NCBI GenBank assembly: GCA_930367205.1
Contig: OV884014.1
Coordinates: forward strand, 76,487,104 to 76,551,103
Reading direction: 5' to 3'
Source of the DNA: Acanthosoma haemorrhoidale
Taxonomy: Eukaryota > Arthropoda > Insecta > Hemiptera > Acanthosomatidae
DNA length: 64,000 nt
Part shown: positions 13,062 through 24,246 of the stretch, one piece after another
How positions within the stretch are numbered: the stretch's first letter is position 1
Layout of the letters: the number at the start of each line of letters is the position of its first letter
Position numbers and translations under genes: made by a program
Notes under the pieces: generated by a model
Databases searched by the model: none
The model's input: only the letters and a program-made list of their open reading frames with translations
What the model was told of the DNA's origin: nothing

Positions 13062-13620
13062 TATAATGTTATATCGTTTGTTTGTAGGAAATTAGTAACT
13101 AATTGATTATGAAATTCTTTTCCGTTGTCCATTTTTATATTTTGTGGCGTTGGGTAATGTTCAAGATATTGCTTAATTACTTCACATACTTTATGGTATG
13201 GTATGGTTCTGGCAAAAAGTCGTTTTGAAAACGTATCGATAACTGTTTATATATTTGGATTCAAAATGTAAGGTGTCTATCCTTAGTTCTTTGGACGGCT
13301 TGTTAGAAGTTTGTGTAACCATAAATTTAAGCTTTTATAGGTTTCCTTTCATATTTTGTTTTATTGCATATTACGCATTGATTTATGTAATCATTTATAT
13401 TTTCTTTCATTAACGGGAAATAATAATTTCGTCTTAATTTGTTGTAAGTTTCCATTATTCCACAGTGGGATGTCTTTCCAGTGTGTTAAGCCTGCAATTG
13501 TTTCTAGTTGTTACTCTTTATTAAGTACTTCAGTTACAAATCGTTTATACCTTTTTAATTTAGCTGTCCTGTATTTTTCGGTTATAATTAGTGAAATTTC
13601 ATTAAATAATTGTTCATAAA
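13062..13620 (-). pseudogene. Gypsy integrase fragment
   Basis: Read on the minus strand, this segment has an N-terminal zinc-binding block with spaced His and Cys residues (HTGKTSHCG near 13470, CVICNKTK near 13370) and then the catalytic core with MDNGKEFHNQLVTNFL around 13090-13130, which holds the second catalytic Asp. The frame is broken by stops between these blocks. The homology ends abruptly just past the core, where the degenerate repeat patch begins, so the third catalytic residue and the C-terminal domain are missing. Confidence 0.75.
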
Positions 13621-14008
13621 CATCCGATAGTAAAGGGATGTTTGATTCGCAATAAATACTATTAGTACACTTCGGTCGTAAAACTTCAAATAGTGCGTCT
13701 TCTCTGATATTTACTTTAAACTCATGTCTGTGTTTGTTAAGCGGTTTAGAATAGATTATTTCTTTAATTACCTTTGTTATAATTGTCTGATATATTTGTC
13801 ATTGTAAACTATCTGGTCATCAATTTGGTCACTAGACGATTATTGCGAGTGTACTGTTGCTCCGCATGTACTTATTTGGCCATTTTCTGTTGGGGTAATT
13901 TCCATTTGTTCGTTAGTATTTTCAGTATTTTGTAGTGTTTGTGGTATAATTGATTCAAGTTCACTTATTAATGCGTCGTAGTCTGGATTTTTTTCTATTA
14001 GTATGAGT

Positions 14009-15317
14009 TCAAAGTCTTCTGTCACTGTCAACATGATTGATTTGAGTTAGATGTCCATGTTGTCTTGATAGTAAGTCAGCTATAAAGTTTGTCTTTCCCG
14101 ACATGTGTTCTATGTCAAATTCAAATTCGTCCAGTCTCCATATCCATTTCATGATACGGGTGTTAGTGTTTTTCATCGTGAATATCCATTTCAGTGGTCT
14201 GTGGTCTGTTAGTGATAAGAATCGTGATCCGTATAAGTATGGTTTGAAATGTTGTGACCTTTTCAATGATGGAGTAATTAAGTTCAAGGGGTTGTAACAC
14301 TCTTGAAGCAAAAGCTACGGGAAGTTTTACTCCGTCTTTGTCCTTCTGTGATAGTACAGATCCTATTGCTTTGTCACTAGCGTCTCTTGTTAATATAAAT
14401 GGTCTATTCCGTTCTGGGTATAAAAGTACTGTGGAATGAGTCATTAATGTTTTTAATTCATCGCATGCCTGTTTTATTTCTTTGGTATTATAATTTTTTT
14501 GATTGATTGCTTGTGATTGGGTCTGGTAATAGCAGCATAATTTTGTATAAACTGTCTAATAGCTTTATCACTATTAGGATATGGTAAGTTTGTAATTGCT
14601 TCGATCTTTTTGTCATTTGTTTTCAGTCTTTGAGGTGTTACTATATATTCTAAAAAGGATAGTTCCGTCTTAAAAAATTCTGTTTTGTCTAGTTGAATAG
14701 ACAAGGCGTGTTATTTCATTTTCCTTAATACGTTTTCTAAATGTTTGAGCTGATCCTCTTTCTTGTCTGAATATATGATGATGTCGTCTACATATTGCAT
14801 GGTGTTGGGTATATTTACAATCATCATGTTCATTGCACGTTGGAAAGTAGGAGGTCCATTGCTTAGTCCGAAAGGCATTCTGAGGTATTTGTAATGCCCC
14901 GTATCTGTACTTAAAGCAGTTTTCACTATTAAGTTTGGATCCAGTTCGATTTGGTGGAATCCTGACACTAAGTAAATAGTCGAAAATATTTTTGCATTCT
15001 AAATCTTCTATGTTTAGTAGAGGGTATTTGTCTTTTATAGTAATTTCGTTCAGTTTTCGATAGTCGATTACCATTCTAACTTTCTTTATACCTGATGCGT
15101 CTATTTTCTTAGGAACAATCCATACAGGAGAATTGTATGGAGAGTTACTTTTTCTTATTATGTTGTTTTTCAGTAATGTGATTACTTCGTCATGTATTTG
15201 TTTTTGAAATTGTACGGGATATCTGTAATTTCTAGTATAGCATGGATTGTCGTTAGTTGTAATAATTTTATGTTTAATTAGGTTTATTGATCTCAGTTTT
15301 TCTGGGTCTGTTTTCAT
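14009..15317 (-). pseudogene. Gypsy reverse transcriptase and RNase H
   Basis: Minus-strand frames cover the RT: SNSPYNSPVWIVPKK at about 15125, MVIDYRKLNE near 15060, SGFHQIELD and the catalytic YVDDIIIYS near 14780-14800. After a frame change come the connection segment (SFLEYIVTP, about 14650) and the RNase H start (FILTRDASDKAIGSVLSQ, about 14350-14400), then a tail resembling the RNase H/integrase linker (DHRPLKWI near 14190, SGKTNFIADLLSRQ near 14080). At least two frameshifts, near 14965 and 14700, break the reading frame, so no functional polymerase is encoded. The family's catalytic YxDD is still visible. Confidence 0.85.
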
Positions 15318-16027
15318 TATTTCGCCATACTGGCTTATTAGATTTACTAGTTTATTATTCGTTCGTTATCAATGTGTTCGGTTCTAAGTAATGTTTTTAT
15401 TGTTTGTTTATCATCGATGTAATTGGTTTCGTTTTCTTTATTTTTTTTAACGTATTTGTTCTCTTCTTTTCCTTTTATTATTTACTTTCTGAGTATTTTT
15501 GGTATCTTTTTCCTTTTAGATTAATACGATTTATAAAGTATTCGTTGGTATTGCATTTTATTTCCATGTTTAATGCTTTCATGGATTCTTATCCAAGGAC
15601 ATCATATTTTTCGCTGAAGGGGAATATAAAGAATGTTATTTTTGCACTACTAGTAAAGACTCAAGATCTGCTATTGCACTTTGTGTGCCCTCGGCTTTTC
15701 TTGTGGGATTTTTCATAACAAAACCTTTCGAACTAATTTTAGTTCCTTCGGGTAAAGAAGTTGGGGTAGTATAATTTTTTGTGGCTCCGGTATCAAGTAA
15801 CCATAACTTGGTTTTTTTTGTCTTTTAATTTTGGTAGGTTGTCAGTAAGATTTAGTTCGTATACGGGTCTGGCGGATCGCAATCTTTCGTACCTAATTCT
15901 AAAAAATGTTCAAGTTTGTCGTTAATTCCTAATAATTGTTTTTTTAATTCGCGTATTTCGTCTTGTTTATCATTTTGAGTATAGTTTATCCTGTTGCTCA
16001 CATTCCTCATAGATAATGTTTGATTTT

Positions 16028-16434
16028 CTATTTGCTGTTCTTGTATAGGTCGTTGTTGATTATTAAAATATCTTCTTTGTTCGAGGGGTTTCCATGATTG
16101 GTTATCGTGAAGTTCTTGTCTTTGTTCATAATATCTTTCTTGTCTTGGTTTTTATGGTTCCCTATGATAGTTTGGTTGGTGATTGTCTCCTGTCTCGTAT
16201 TGTCCTCTTTTTTTAATGGTTTATGATAGTTAGGCTCAAGGTTTATCCCTTTATAATACCATTTTTGTTTAGTTTGTGGTCTGCGTTTTTGAGGTTTATC
16301 GTAAATCCTTTCCATAATTTCATCGGCTTCTCGTTTTAGGAATTGTAAATTAAAGTAAATCACCTATATTATTTTAATATTTTTTACATGTTCTCGCTTT
16401 GCCTACAAGTTTGCTACGAACATGTGCTAAAAAT
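16028..16434 (-). pseudogene. Gypsy gag, downstream fragment
   Basis: The minus strand from 16434 reads from a capsid-like segment (HVRSKLVGKAR) into a region with FLKREADEIMERIY and then a basic, Asn-, Lys- and Gln-rich tail, as in gag C-termini of Gypsy elements. Stops and a frame change lie near 16370-16385. It continues the reading frame of the fragment at 17271-17440 on the other side of the inserted LINE. Confidence 0.65.
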
Positions 16435-17270
16435 CTTTGTTGACTCGATGCCGTCCACATTAAAGTCAACCCGGCCAAGACGCAAGGAATTATATTCAGC
16501 TATAAATCCGGAAGAAAGAAGCTCCCGAAATCCTTTGTCTTAGACGGCAAAGAGTATGGGACCCCTCTCTTCAAGTATCTGACTCCTAACACTCTCAAAA
16601 CGCTCCAGCAATTTCAGAACAGAGTTCTCCGCACCTCCCTCAAACATACCCCGTTCGACCGAATGAAGGCAGACGAGATGCATAAAAAATTTGAAGTGCT
16701 CACCATTCAAGATTTCATCAAGAGAAGGCACATCAAATTTTTCGACTCACTCCGACACAGCCACAACCCACTATTCTCCGACCTTCAACCACCACCAATG
16801 CCCGTCAGATGGAAGCACTGCTGGACCGGCGAAGCCTGGAGACAGATGGACGTGATCGAACCCTAGCCCCCTGACGGAGACTGAAGATCTACACCCAGCC
16901 GAGAGATCGAGGCCGATCTCCCGGCCGACTCAACCGAAGCTACAAGACCCCATCTACCTGTTTAAGCAGGGTCGACCTTCCGGCCGAGAGGCCGACTTAT
17001 TTCAGGCCCCTGCCGGTGCGGGCCAGGCTTGACCTGGCCGACTACAAACCATTGCCTAGGTACCCCTAGGCTCCACCCTCGGTAGACTCTCACTACCTTC
17101 CTGATTCCACCCACCTCCTTTAGGCATTCCACACCCTATATCCTTCTCATACATCCTTCAAATGGGGGACTCCCCTTAGTGAAAGGCTCTCATTAGCCCA
17201 AAATAATTTTTCCCATATCCTATTTTTATAAGTTTGAGAGCTAAGGGGAAAAAAAAAAAAAAAAAAAAAG
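16435..17270 (+). mobile_element. 5'-truncated, internally deleted Jockey-type LINE inside Gypsy gag
   Basis: The plus strand encodes the end of a Jockey-like ORF2 from HIKVNPAKTQG (about 16458) to the stop at 16866, including QNRVLRTSLKHTPFD and FIKRRHIKFFDSL. Between FKYL (about 16570) and TPNTLKTLQQFQ the usual segment of these proteins (after the YLG block) is missing, so the copy is internally deleted as well as 5'-truncated. A GC-rich 3' UTR (16867-17220) and an A-tract at about 17250-17269 follow. The flanks, read on the opposite strand, continue the Gypsy gag frame, which fixes the junctions at about 16435 and 17270. Its GC content is clearly higher than that of the surroundings. Confidence 0.85.
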
Positions 17271-17440
17271 ATTTCGTACTTTGTGCGTATTATTTTCATT
17301 GCAAGAATATTGAAAAACTAAATTAATACTGTCTATAAAGTCAACTAATGTGTCAATCGATCCGTCAAATGATGGAATTAAGTGAAAGTCTGAGTCTTCA
17401 ATTACGTAATTAGTTTCTTCTATGTCTTCTGTTTCTTAAA
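17271..17440 (-). pseudogene. Gypsy gag, upstream fragment
   Basis: The minus strand reads an open segment with IEDSDFHLIPSFDGSIDTL, the typical start of the Gypsy capsid region (an IPxFDG motif followed by an amphipathic helix), and runs into the LINE junction. A stop lies just upstream at about 17440. Confidence 0.65.
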
Positions 17441-17767
17441 ATGTTAAGTCTGTCAATTGCTGATGTCATAAAGTCAGAATGTGTATAATAATTGTGTTTA
17501 CAAACTGAATAATGTCTTCAATGAAGTCCAGCTTCTTTTCTTCCTTCAACTTCCTCAGATATATAACAAGGGGGGGGGTATTACCTTGAGGGTATTACCT
17601 GGTGAAAATCTATTGAAATAGTTTAGTACCCAATATCGGTGAAGTCCTGTCCTGTGGAGTATCTTTCCAGAGGTATTTGCATCGGCTTTCTCACGCTATT
17701 GGAGTGATCTCACTGTCCGTTGCCAAATGAGGGATCTTTCACGTGAATTTACTGAGTTTACTGCAAG

Positions 17768-17785
17768 GTCCCTGTTCGGGCGCAA
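17768..17785 (-). other. Primer-binding site of the Gypsy element (tRNA-Lys type)
   Basis: On the minus strand the sequence is TTGCGCCCGAACAGGGAC. It differs at one position from the standard 18-base tRNA-Lys primer-binding site known from retroviruses, and it lies between the gag region and an AACT end that would be the edge of the upstream LTR. Errantivirus LTRs often have AGTT...AACT ends, which fits. Confidence 0.7.
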
Positions 17786-18000
17786 GTTAAAAAATATTGT
17801 TAGAGAAAAGTCTTTTAAAAAAAAAACTTTATTATTAACTAAAAGCAAAACACTGGTATATACAAAGATTAAGAGATCAGAGTTACAACATACTGGTTTG
17901 AATTTCTATGAGCAAGTGGGGTGACTGGGGCTAAAGCTGAGACATGTAAGTACAAGAAAAGGATAAGATTCATGGAAGCAGGGAGGTCTGGGAAGGAAGT

Positions 18001-18870
18001 GGTTGCTTACTTAAAAATAACAGGGAACCATAAGTGACTTCCATGAAGCCACAAGCCAGGTATACGGTTCTGCTGGAGATAATTCCTTCGTTCGCCATAT
18101 TAAAAAACTCACGACTATCATATAGCACGTGATAGACTAGTTAAAAGACCCCCTAGCAGGAAATGCAGGAGGTGGTCCCAGATTCTATTCCCAGACATGT
18201 CACTATTATTTTTCATTGATATTAATAATTATTTTATGTTTTCTAACATATTTCCAATTTCTGCTAAATATCGTACTAAGGTAGGTAGGGGTTATACCTA
18301 CATACAGATAAATATCTGTCACTTCCAACTATTGACCCCGTTACGTAATATAAACGTTTCCTCCGTGTCTATACCAGTCTGTTGGACGTTTCTTTTTCTG
18401 TATTTAACACCTTTCGTAGAAATTCCTCGTTCTGTTCCGCAATAGCTTAGCTGAGCGTCTGTAGAGACTCTAGTATAATTACAATTTTAGATCATGCACT
18501 GGGATATAAAGTTAAGGGTTTCAGATTTTGCAAAACAAAACGCTATAAAAAAAAAAAAAAAAAAAAAAAAGAGAGCCTATTTAGCGCAAATCAGCCTGTT
18601 GTGTGATATAGGGGAAACGCACTATCCTACGCCCACAAAAAAAGTGAGCTCCAAATCATGAAGACCGGTCACTAAAAACACATCGAGTTCGTTCCAACAC
18701 AAAAATTCATTGCAGAGACTAAAGTGGCCAAAAATGAGTTTTTTTTTATCTACTGTAGGCGATATTATTATTTAGTTAAAGTCCGATCTATGTCACGACA
18801 TATAGAGAATTGATTACAGATATATCCAATAGTAGCTATCCTTCAATATCCGGTCAAAACTTCCATGACC
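18001..18870. other. Probable LTR remainder and non-coding DNA
   Basis: Part of this may be the LTR of the Gypsy element on its left, but I could not find the outer end. An A-tract at about 18546-18570 may be the poly(A) tail of another decayed retroelement. No coding region is supported. Confidence 0.4.
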
Positions 18871-19085
18871 TCGTGACGTGATCTCATTTATTTTTAGATC
18901 ATTGTTAAATCTCTTAATATCGAGTTGAACCTAAAATGTATAGCACGAAGTCTAAGGGTGACAAAAACAAACTTTCAGGACAAAAAAATTGGGGTTTTAA
19001 GCCCATAAGTCGCAGGTTATGATATGACTGAAATACAAACTTGACCTGTATTTGACCCTAAGGGTTCACAAGACCGGGGATGGAA
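18870..19085 (+). repeat. Dispersed repeat, copy 1 (second copy at 61246)
   Basis: This stretch is alignable, with gaps, to 61246-61435. Shared blocks are GTGATCT followed by ATTTATTT at the left and TGAAATA, ACTTG, CCTGTATTTG and CTAAGGGTT at the right. The same order and similar spacing make a common origin likely. The family is not recognised; no coding sequence or terminal repeats are seen. Confidence 0.55.
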
Positions 19086-20009
19086 CCCTATACCTCACCG
19101 ATGGTCGGTTGGCTTTTCTTTCTGTGAGCTCTCTCTCTCTGATAGCTAAGTCCTCTTCATGCTCTTAGCTCCCGTTTTTTTATTTACTCACTAGTGGGCT
19201 ATAATTTCCCAAGTTTGGTTTTTTTTTGGTCTTTTCTTATTTTTCGACAATGCTGCTAAAATTCTTTTATTGGATTGATCGGCAACGTGGTCTACATGGG
19301 CATTCTGTGATCACTCCTTGCGTCTGTATGATCAATCGGTAAGGTAGTCCTTATCTACTACTATACTACCCGAAAAGTTGGGATGAGTTGCCATATAGGC
19401 TTAGCGGGTGCTTGTGAATCAGTTTTCACCATTCCTCTTTTTTTTTTTTTATTCTTTCTCTCAACATACATTCTCTTTCTTAATAAAAGTATTTAAACCC
19501 TATCCAAGAATAATTATGAGCATTAAAGCAATAGATACAAAATAAATAATCATGAAAAACTAAGAAGTCCATCGATGTATCTGACAAATAATCACCGAAC
19601 TTCGTTTAAAAACCTTCTAATCAGTTTTTAGTGTGTAACAAACTGGAAAGGACCTTCAAAATGACAATTTTATGTTAAGAATTGGAAAATACTGATAATA
19701 AAAATGACTAACTGATAAAAGTCAATTTTCTCACATTTTAGTGATAAGACTGTGTTGGTAGCTTTTGGTGCTACGATAAGGATTTGTGCTAGTTAGTAGA
19801 GTGTTTCCTTGTTGATTTTTACAAGATAAGGAAATTGTTAACGAATTTTTTATGTGAAAATAGAAATTATAATTGGAGGTGTTAAAAACGAATAGTTGAT
19901 AGATAAGCATAAATAAATTAATAATTATCTTGTCTCTAGGGTATTTTATCAATTAACTTTTCTGATTTATGTTAGTTTGTGCCAAACAAATTTATATGTG
20001 TAGAAGAAA
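19086..20009. other. Intergenic region upstream of WASHC1
   Basis: No gene is recognised. A short CT repeat lies near 19130 and a T-tract near 19438. The promoter and leader of WASHC1 should lie in the last few hundred bases, but no clear core element was identified. Confidence 0.4.
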
Positions 20010-21353
20010 ATGCCGAGTAAGAAATTTAATGTTCCTTTAATTCAACAAGATGTGAGCCATGAGGAAACAGTTCTTCAGATAGCATTTGCTTTGGATTCAT
20101 TGCAAGCTATTGTAGGAAAAGTATTCCAAGATGTAGAAGATAAAATGAATAAACAGAAAAATCGTCTTCAAGATATAAAAAACAGGTGTAATCGTGCTAA
20201 TGAAAAAGTGCAAAGAATTAAAGGTATAAATAAATCCATTACAGTATATTCCAGTGCCAAATATCCCGTGCCAGAACAAGATTTATTTTTTGAAGCGTTT
20301 GATCACTCAGTAGAAGTAGTTAGGCCAGATATTAAAATCAAATATACTCCTCTTCCTCCTAATAAAATGACTCTAAAAGAAAAAATGAAATTATACCACG
20401 TAAAAGATAGTACACAAATGCTGCGTAAAAATGAAGAAATGAATCCGCTGCAAGGGCTAGGCCCGATACCCGAAGATTTAAAGAGTGTTTGTTCTTTGTT
20501 ATTATTTAACACTCCTCATAATATTTATGAAAAATATGAATTGATAAATCCTTTGACTGTGAGTAAGCAGCAAACTTCAACAGTGACAGAACAGAAGACT
20601 CCTTTACTTGAGCCTCCTCCAGTTTCTATAAATGAGCCTTTAGGCCCTAAAAACATCCCTAATTATTTTTATACCCCCATTTCACAAGATGTGCCTGATA
20701 TTCTAGTGCCTATGGATCTTCCTAATTTACCAGGAATTGCCAATGATTTAAGGTATGATGAAAACGTAATAGAACAAATAAAGAAGGAACCAGTACAAGT
20801 TATCAATCGCCCACCTATCTCGGAGGACAAGATAACAATCGTCCAGGAACTTCCTAAATTGGAAACTGTCAGCAGCAATACAGTTGCTTCGCCACCTCCG
20901 CCTCCACCCCCTCCTCCACCTCCTCCTCCTCCCCCTGTTTTAGAACCTGATCTACCTCCGCAACAAATAAATCTTCCGCAGTCATCTACATCTACTGTCA
21001 AAATTGAACCGCCTTCTCCTCCGTCTACATCTTTTTTGGAGCCGGAACCAGACATGAGGGCCAATCTAATGGAAGCCATTAGAAATGCTGGCGGGAAATC
21101 AAAATTAAAGTCAGTTCAACAAGAAAAAAATACAAATCCTTCAAAACCAGCAGCAACTGGAGGTCTAAGTTTAATGGAAGATCTTCATAATAAGCTGTTA
21201 ATGAGGAGAAAAGGAATTTTAGGTAAAACAGAAAATAGCGAAGGTAATATATTGGAGCAAGTTGCAACTCTGATCCCTCCTCCCCCTGCCAAGCAGCAAG
21301 ACTCAGACGATGATATGGATGGTAATGGTGATGACCATGAATGGGAAGACTAA
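20010..21353 (+). CDS. WASHC1: WASH complex subunit 1 (WASHC1), intronless
   Basis: Nucleation-promoting factor of the WASH complex, which activates Arp2/3 on endosomes for retromer-dependent sorting. One open frame of 447 residues. The N-terminal WASH homology domain (about 1-170) is recognised by VPLIQQD, IKGINKSITVYSSAKYPVPE and SLLLFNTPHNIYEKY. NYFYTPISQDVPDI and DLPNLPGIANDL (about 219-248) are typical of the middle. A run of 15 prolines follows (295-309). The C-terminal VCA module has a WH2 motif (about 350-368, RANLMEAIRNAGG), a connector (387-404, LMEDLHNKLLMRRKG) and an acidic end with the conserved Trp (DDHEWED). Length and order match animal WASH proteins. The ATG is the first in frame after the upstream stops. 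Every other gene here is rich in introns, so the single exon is notable; the frame is intact and looks functional. Confidence 0.95.
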   Translation: MPSKKFNVPLIQQDVSHEETVLQIAFALDSLQAIVGKVFQDVEDKMNKQKNRLQDIKNRCNRANEKVQRIKGINKSITVYSSAKYPVPEQDLFFEAFDHSVEVVRPDIKIKYTPLPPNKMTLKEKMKLYHVKDSTQMLRKNEEMNPLQGLGPIPEDLKSVCSLLLFNTPHNIYEKYELINPLTVSKQQTSTVTEQKTPLLEPPPVSINEPLGPKNIPNYFYTPISQDVPDILVPMDLPNLPGIANDLRYDENVIEQIKKEPVQVINRPPISEDKITIVQELPKLETVSSNTVASPPPPPPPPPPPPPPPVLEPDLPPQQINLPQSSTSTVKIEPPSPPSTSFLEPEPDMRANLMEAIRNAGGKSKLKSVQQEKNTNPSKPAATGGLSLMEDLHNKLLMRRKGILGKTENSEGNILEQVATLIPPPPAKQQDSDDDMDGNGDDHEWED

Positions 21354-21383
21354 TTTATGCTATAAGTATGACCAGCCGAATTT

Positions 21384-21469
21384 AATAAATTTGTAAGTAC
21401 GAAATTAAATTGCTTGACCTAATTTCACATCAAGGTCAACTTTACGTGCCAGTAGTTTTTATCAATAAA
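21384..21469 (+). terminator. Poly(A) signals of WASHC1
   Basis: Two AATAAA hexamers, at 21384-21389 and 21464-21469, follow the WASHC1 stop within about 115 bases. Either could serve as the 3'-end signal. Confidence 0.5.
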
Positions 21470-24138
21470 AATATTTTGTTATGTCAGATTAGTACCAATT
21501 CAGAATCTCTTTAGGATAATGTTATTTTCCCTGTGTGTTGGTCACTAAAATTAATTTCCTGGCCTAAAAGGAGTGGGTCTTCAATCAGGGCAATCTTCTT
21601 TGGTTTGCCTGTGTGTATGATCTATGATAGTGGTCTAATAAATTATTCTATCAGTTTAAAATTATGGAGATGTATTACAAAACTGATGCTGATAAGGTTT
21701 TGGTTTAATAGCTACTAACAGAAAGTGTGAAAAAAAAAAGTGATAAAAGTTGGTGCCATTTTGCTAACCATTAAGCTTTCCCAAGTCATAGTTATTATTA
21801 TTATCTTATTACTTATTTCATAAGTGATGTCCTTTTTCTGTGGTTACGGACATATTAGAGATGCTAATCTAAAGTAAATTTTAATGATATTCTATTTCCA
21901 AAGATGTTTTATAGCCAACATTCGTAATATGATATCTAATGTAGTTTGAGATAATTTCAATACGTTTTTCTTGGTCAATATTTTAACCATTTACAATATT
22001 TAGCCAATCAGATACTGGGAAGGGTTAACAAATAAAGTAGACTATGAAGCTCCGGTTGGTTGTTTGATGAAGTCCTCATCATCTAACAATTTACTTATTA
22101 ATAATCTTAAACAAAGACCCTCAAGTATCTCTTGATGTTCGTTATTCAGTTGGTATGTTTTTGAAAAATCTGTATCTTCCTTACCTTTGCCTGAAAGAAA
22201 CAACAAAGAATTTTTTTAATCGGCTTTTCTGTATTGTCGTAATATATTCAGTAATGTGCCTTACATATAGCGAGTCCTCAGAAGAAGTAGTACAAGTTAT
22301 GAGATAAGGTTGAGAACATGTATGTCTTTAGGAATAGAATATCTTGCACTATTCAAAATGGAAAGACTTAGAAAGTGTCCTGGCTTCACTAAAACAATTT
22401 AGAAAATTACCCACCCCCACATGAAGATTGAGATTGCAAACTTTAGGTCAGTTTTGGCTAGAAACACATGAAGTAGTCTTATCACTTGATATTGTGCATT
22501 CGATTTGAAGCATTAGTTTGTAGGGGCAATGGAAAACACTTATTATCTATGTAACCATATGCCGAGTTCAAACAAAACTCCTTTGTGTGCTTGTAGCCTT
22601 ATTGTGATTTTATTTCCTTTGTTATGCCAGCTTAAAGCAGCAAGTATCCGATCTTCCATGATAAAGATTATAATTCCCTGGTAAGAATTATACCATTCTA
22701 GTCCAAATAATCTATGATCCAGCAATCTCTGACAAGCCTGGCTAAATTTGTTATTGGCAATTATTCTTATCCCACCAGTAGTTTTTGGTACTGATCTTCA
22801 AAAATATTACTATTTCATTCCATTATTAAATAAAAATTTAAATAACTATTCCAGTGTAAAAATGTTACCACATTTATATTTGTTTATGAATAAATTGTAT
22901 TTTGTTCCCCTGATAAATGAAATCAGTTATTTGATGTTGATATGATATTGAAAATTTATTTTTATACTGCTTACAATAAATATTTTTTAAGAATTGGCTC
23001 TATGGTATTATTCCAATTGTATTATTTGCATATGTTTAATTATTTATTGACTAAAGGCTAACTTCAAGAAGTGCAATTAAATAGTTATTTGTTATGATGT
23101 ATTTGTGATTATTTTATGTTTCACGTGTATTTTATAAGTTTGTTTCAATTTGTTAGTGAAATGAATTTGATATAAATATTATATGTGATCGTTGCCATAC
23201 AAGTGGTACTCCAATTGTTTAACTTTTATATTTATTTTTTATAATAATTAAAAGAATCCATTACTTTGTTATTAAATTGTTTATTATCAAATTTCTGTGC
23301 ATATTGTTTTTTTATTTCCAGTGAACACTAAAAAAATTTACTATTAAAAAGTCTTTTTGGTATATAATTAGTTTATTGGGTGTGTGCAGCTTAAACAATT
23401 TTATTCATTGGAAAATATAACTGTAGTGTGTCATCTTTAATGATTAATTGTGAATAATTGATTCACAGAAAGCATTACCACAACTTTTTTCATGTGGTAG
23501 AGTAGCTATGTAATTTAGTGTTGATCTTCAGATTTTAGATTAATATATTTCTCATAAATTGGGTTCCTATATGCACTTGATGTGCAAGTACATACATAAT
23601 TCCTCAAGAAGGGGGGAAAGTACATATGTATTAAACAGGCCTTGTTGCCTTGACAGTCATGGTACCTATAAAACAACAATAAATCCATTTAAATTTCAAA
23701 ATCATCTTTATTTTTACATATTGTTAAAATGATAACAAATATGGCAGTGGTTTGGTTTCGTAAAGTAGATTATAAGGTTTTATTTTTTAAAAGATTATTA
23801 TGATGAAATGATAAAAAACCATGTTAATATAATGTTCACTAGTTTTCTATTAGCTCCTCTTCCACGTACACTGATGGAAATTTTGCCTGTAAAGACATAA
23901 AAGTTCCTATTTATGTAAAATGATACTCAAAACAATAACAGTCCTATAAAAAATGAATATCTGTCGCTAATTAAGTAAACAAATTATTTCTCTCATCTTG
24001 AAGTAAGTTAACTGAAACCTTTAATTGTGTGACACATCAAAATTGACATTGAACTGTTCAACTATTAAGGGAGAGCAGGGTTGGTTGTCAACACTTTTTG
24101 ATTTGTTGAGTCATCCCTGTTATGATGACCCCATTAGT
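21470..24138. other. Intergenic, no gene seen
   Basis: AT-rich DNA with many stops in all frames. Small open stretches (for example 22748-22945 plus and 22543-22725 minus) show no protein-like pattern. No tRNA, repeat array or transposon end was recognised. Confidence 0.5.
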
Positions 24139-24246
24139 GTATACTAGGAGGGTGGTCTGTAAGGTTTCCGACCTAACAAAGCTTTTATTTCTTTTATTAT
24201 CATCTTCATGTTGAGGTCGGAAACTTTTTAGACCACCTGTGTATAC
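24139..24246. mobile_element. Short foldback MITE, Tc1/mariner type
   Basis: Two inverted arms, 24139-24173 and 24214-24246, both begin GTATAC at the outer edge and end with GTTTCCGACCT inside, with GGTGGTCT between. The spacer is only about 40 bases. The TA inside each GTATAC fits a TA target duplication. Arm sequence of the GGTGGTCT...GTTTCCGACC kind resembles mariner ends, so this is probably a pair of TIRs with almost nothing between them. Confidence 0.7.

Larger units (their letters stand above)
13062..18000 (-). mobile_element. Truncated Ty3/Gypsy LTR retrotransposon, split by a LINE
   Basis: Minus-strand remains of a Gypsy-type element in the usual order: primer-binding site (17768-17785), gag (17271-17440 and 16028-16434), protease region, reverse transcriptase and RNase H (14009-15317), integrase (13062-13620). 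The 17.6/297/Tom-like insect lineage is plausible from the pol motifs. A LINE at 16435-17270 interrupts gag. The downstream end is cut off inside the integrase core at about 13062, so the 3' LTR is absent. The upstream LTR would begin about 17785 and extend to higher coordinates; a minus-strand AATAAA near 17832 fits its R region, but its outer edge was not found. Frameshifts and stops make it defective. Confidence 0.85.

Noticed and set aside
20669..21079. 136-codon minus-strand open stretch rich in glycine
   Set aside because: It is the antisense of the WASHC1 proline run; the glycine tract is a mirror of the polyproline codons.
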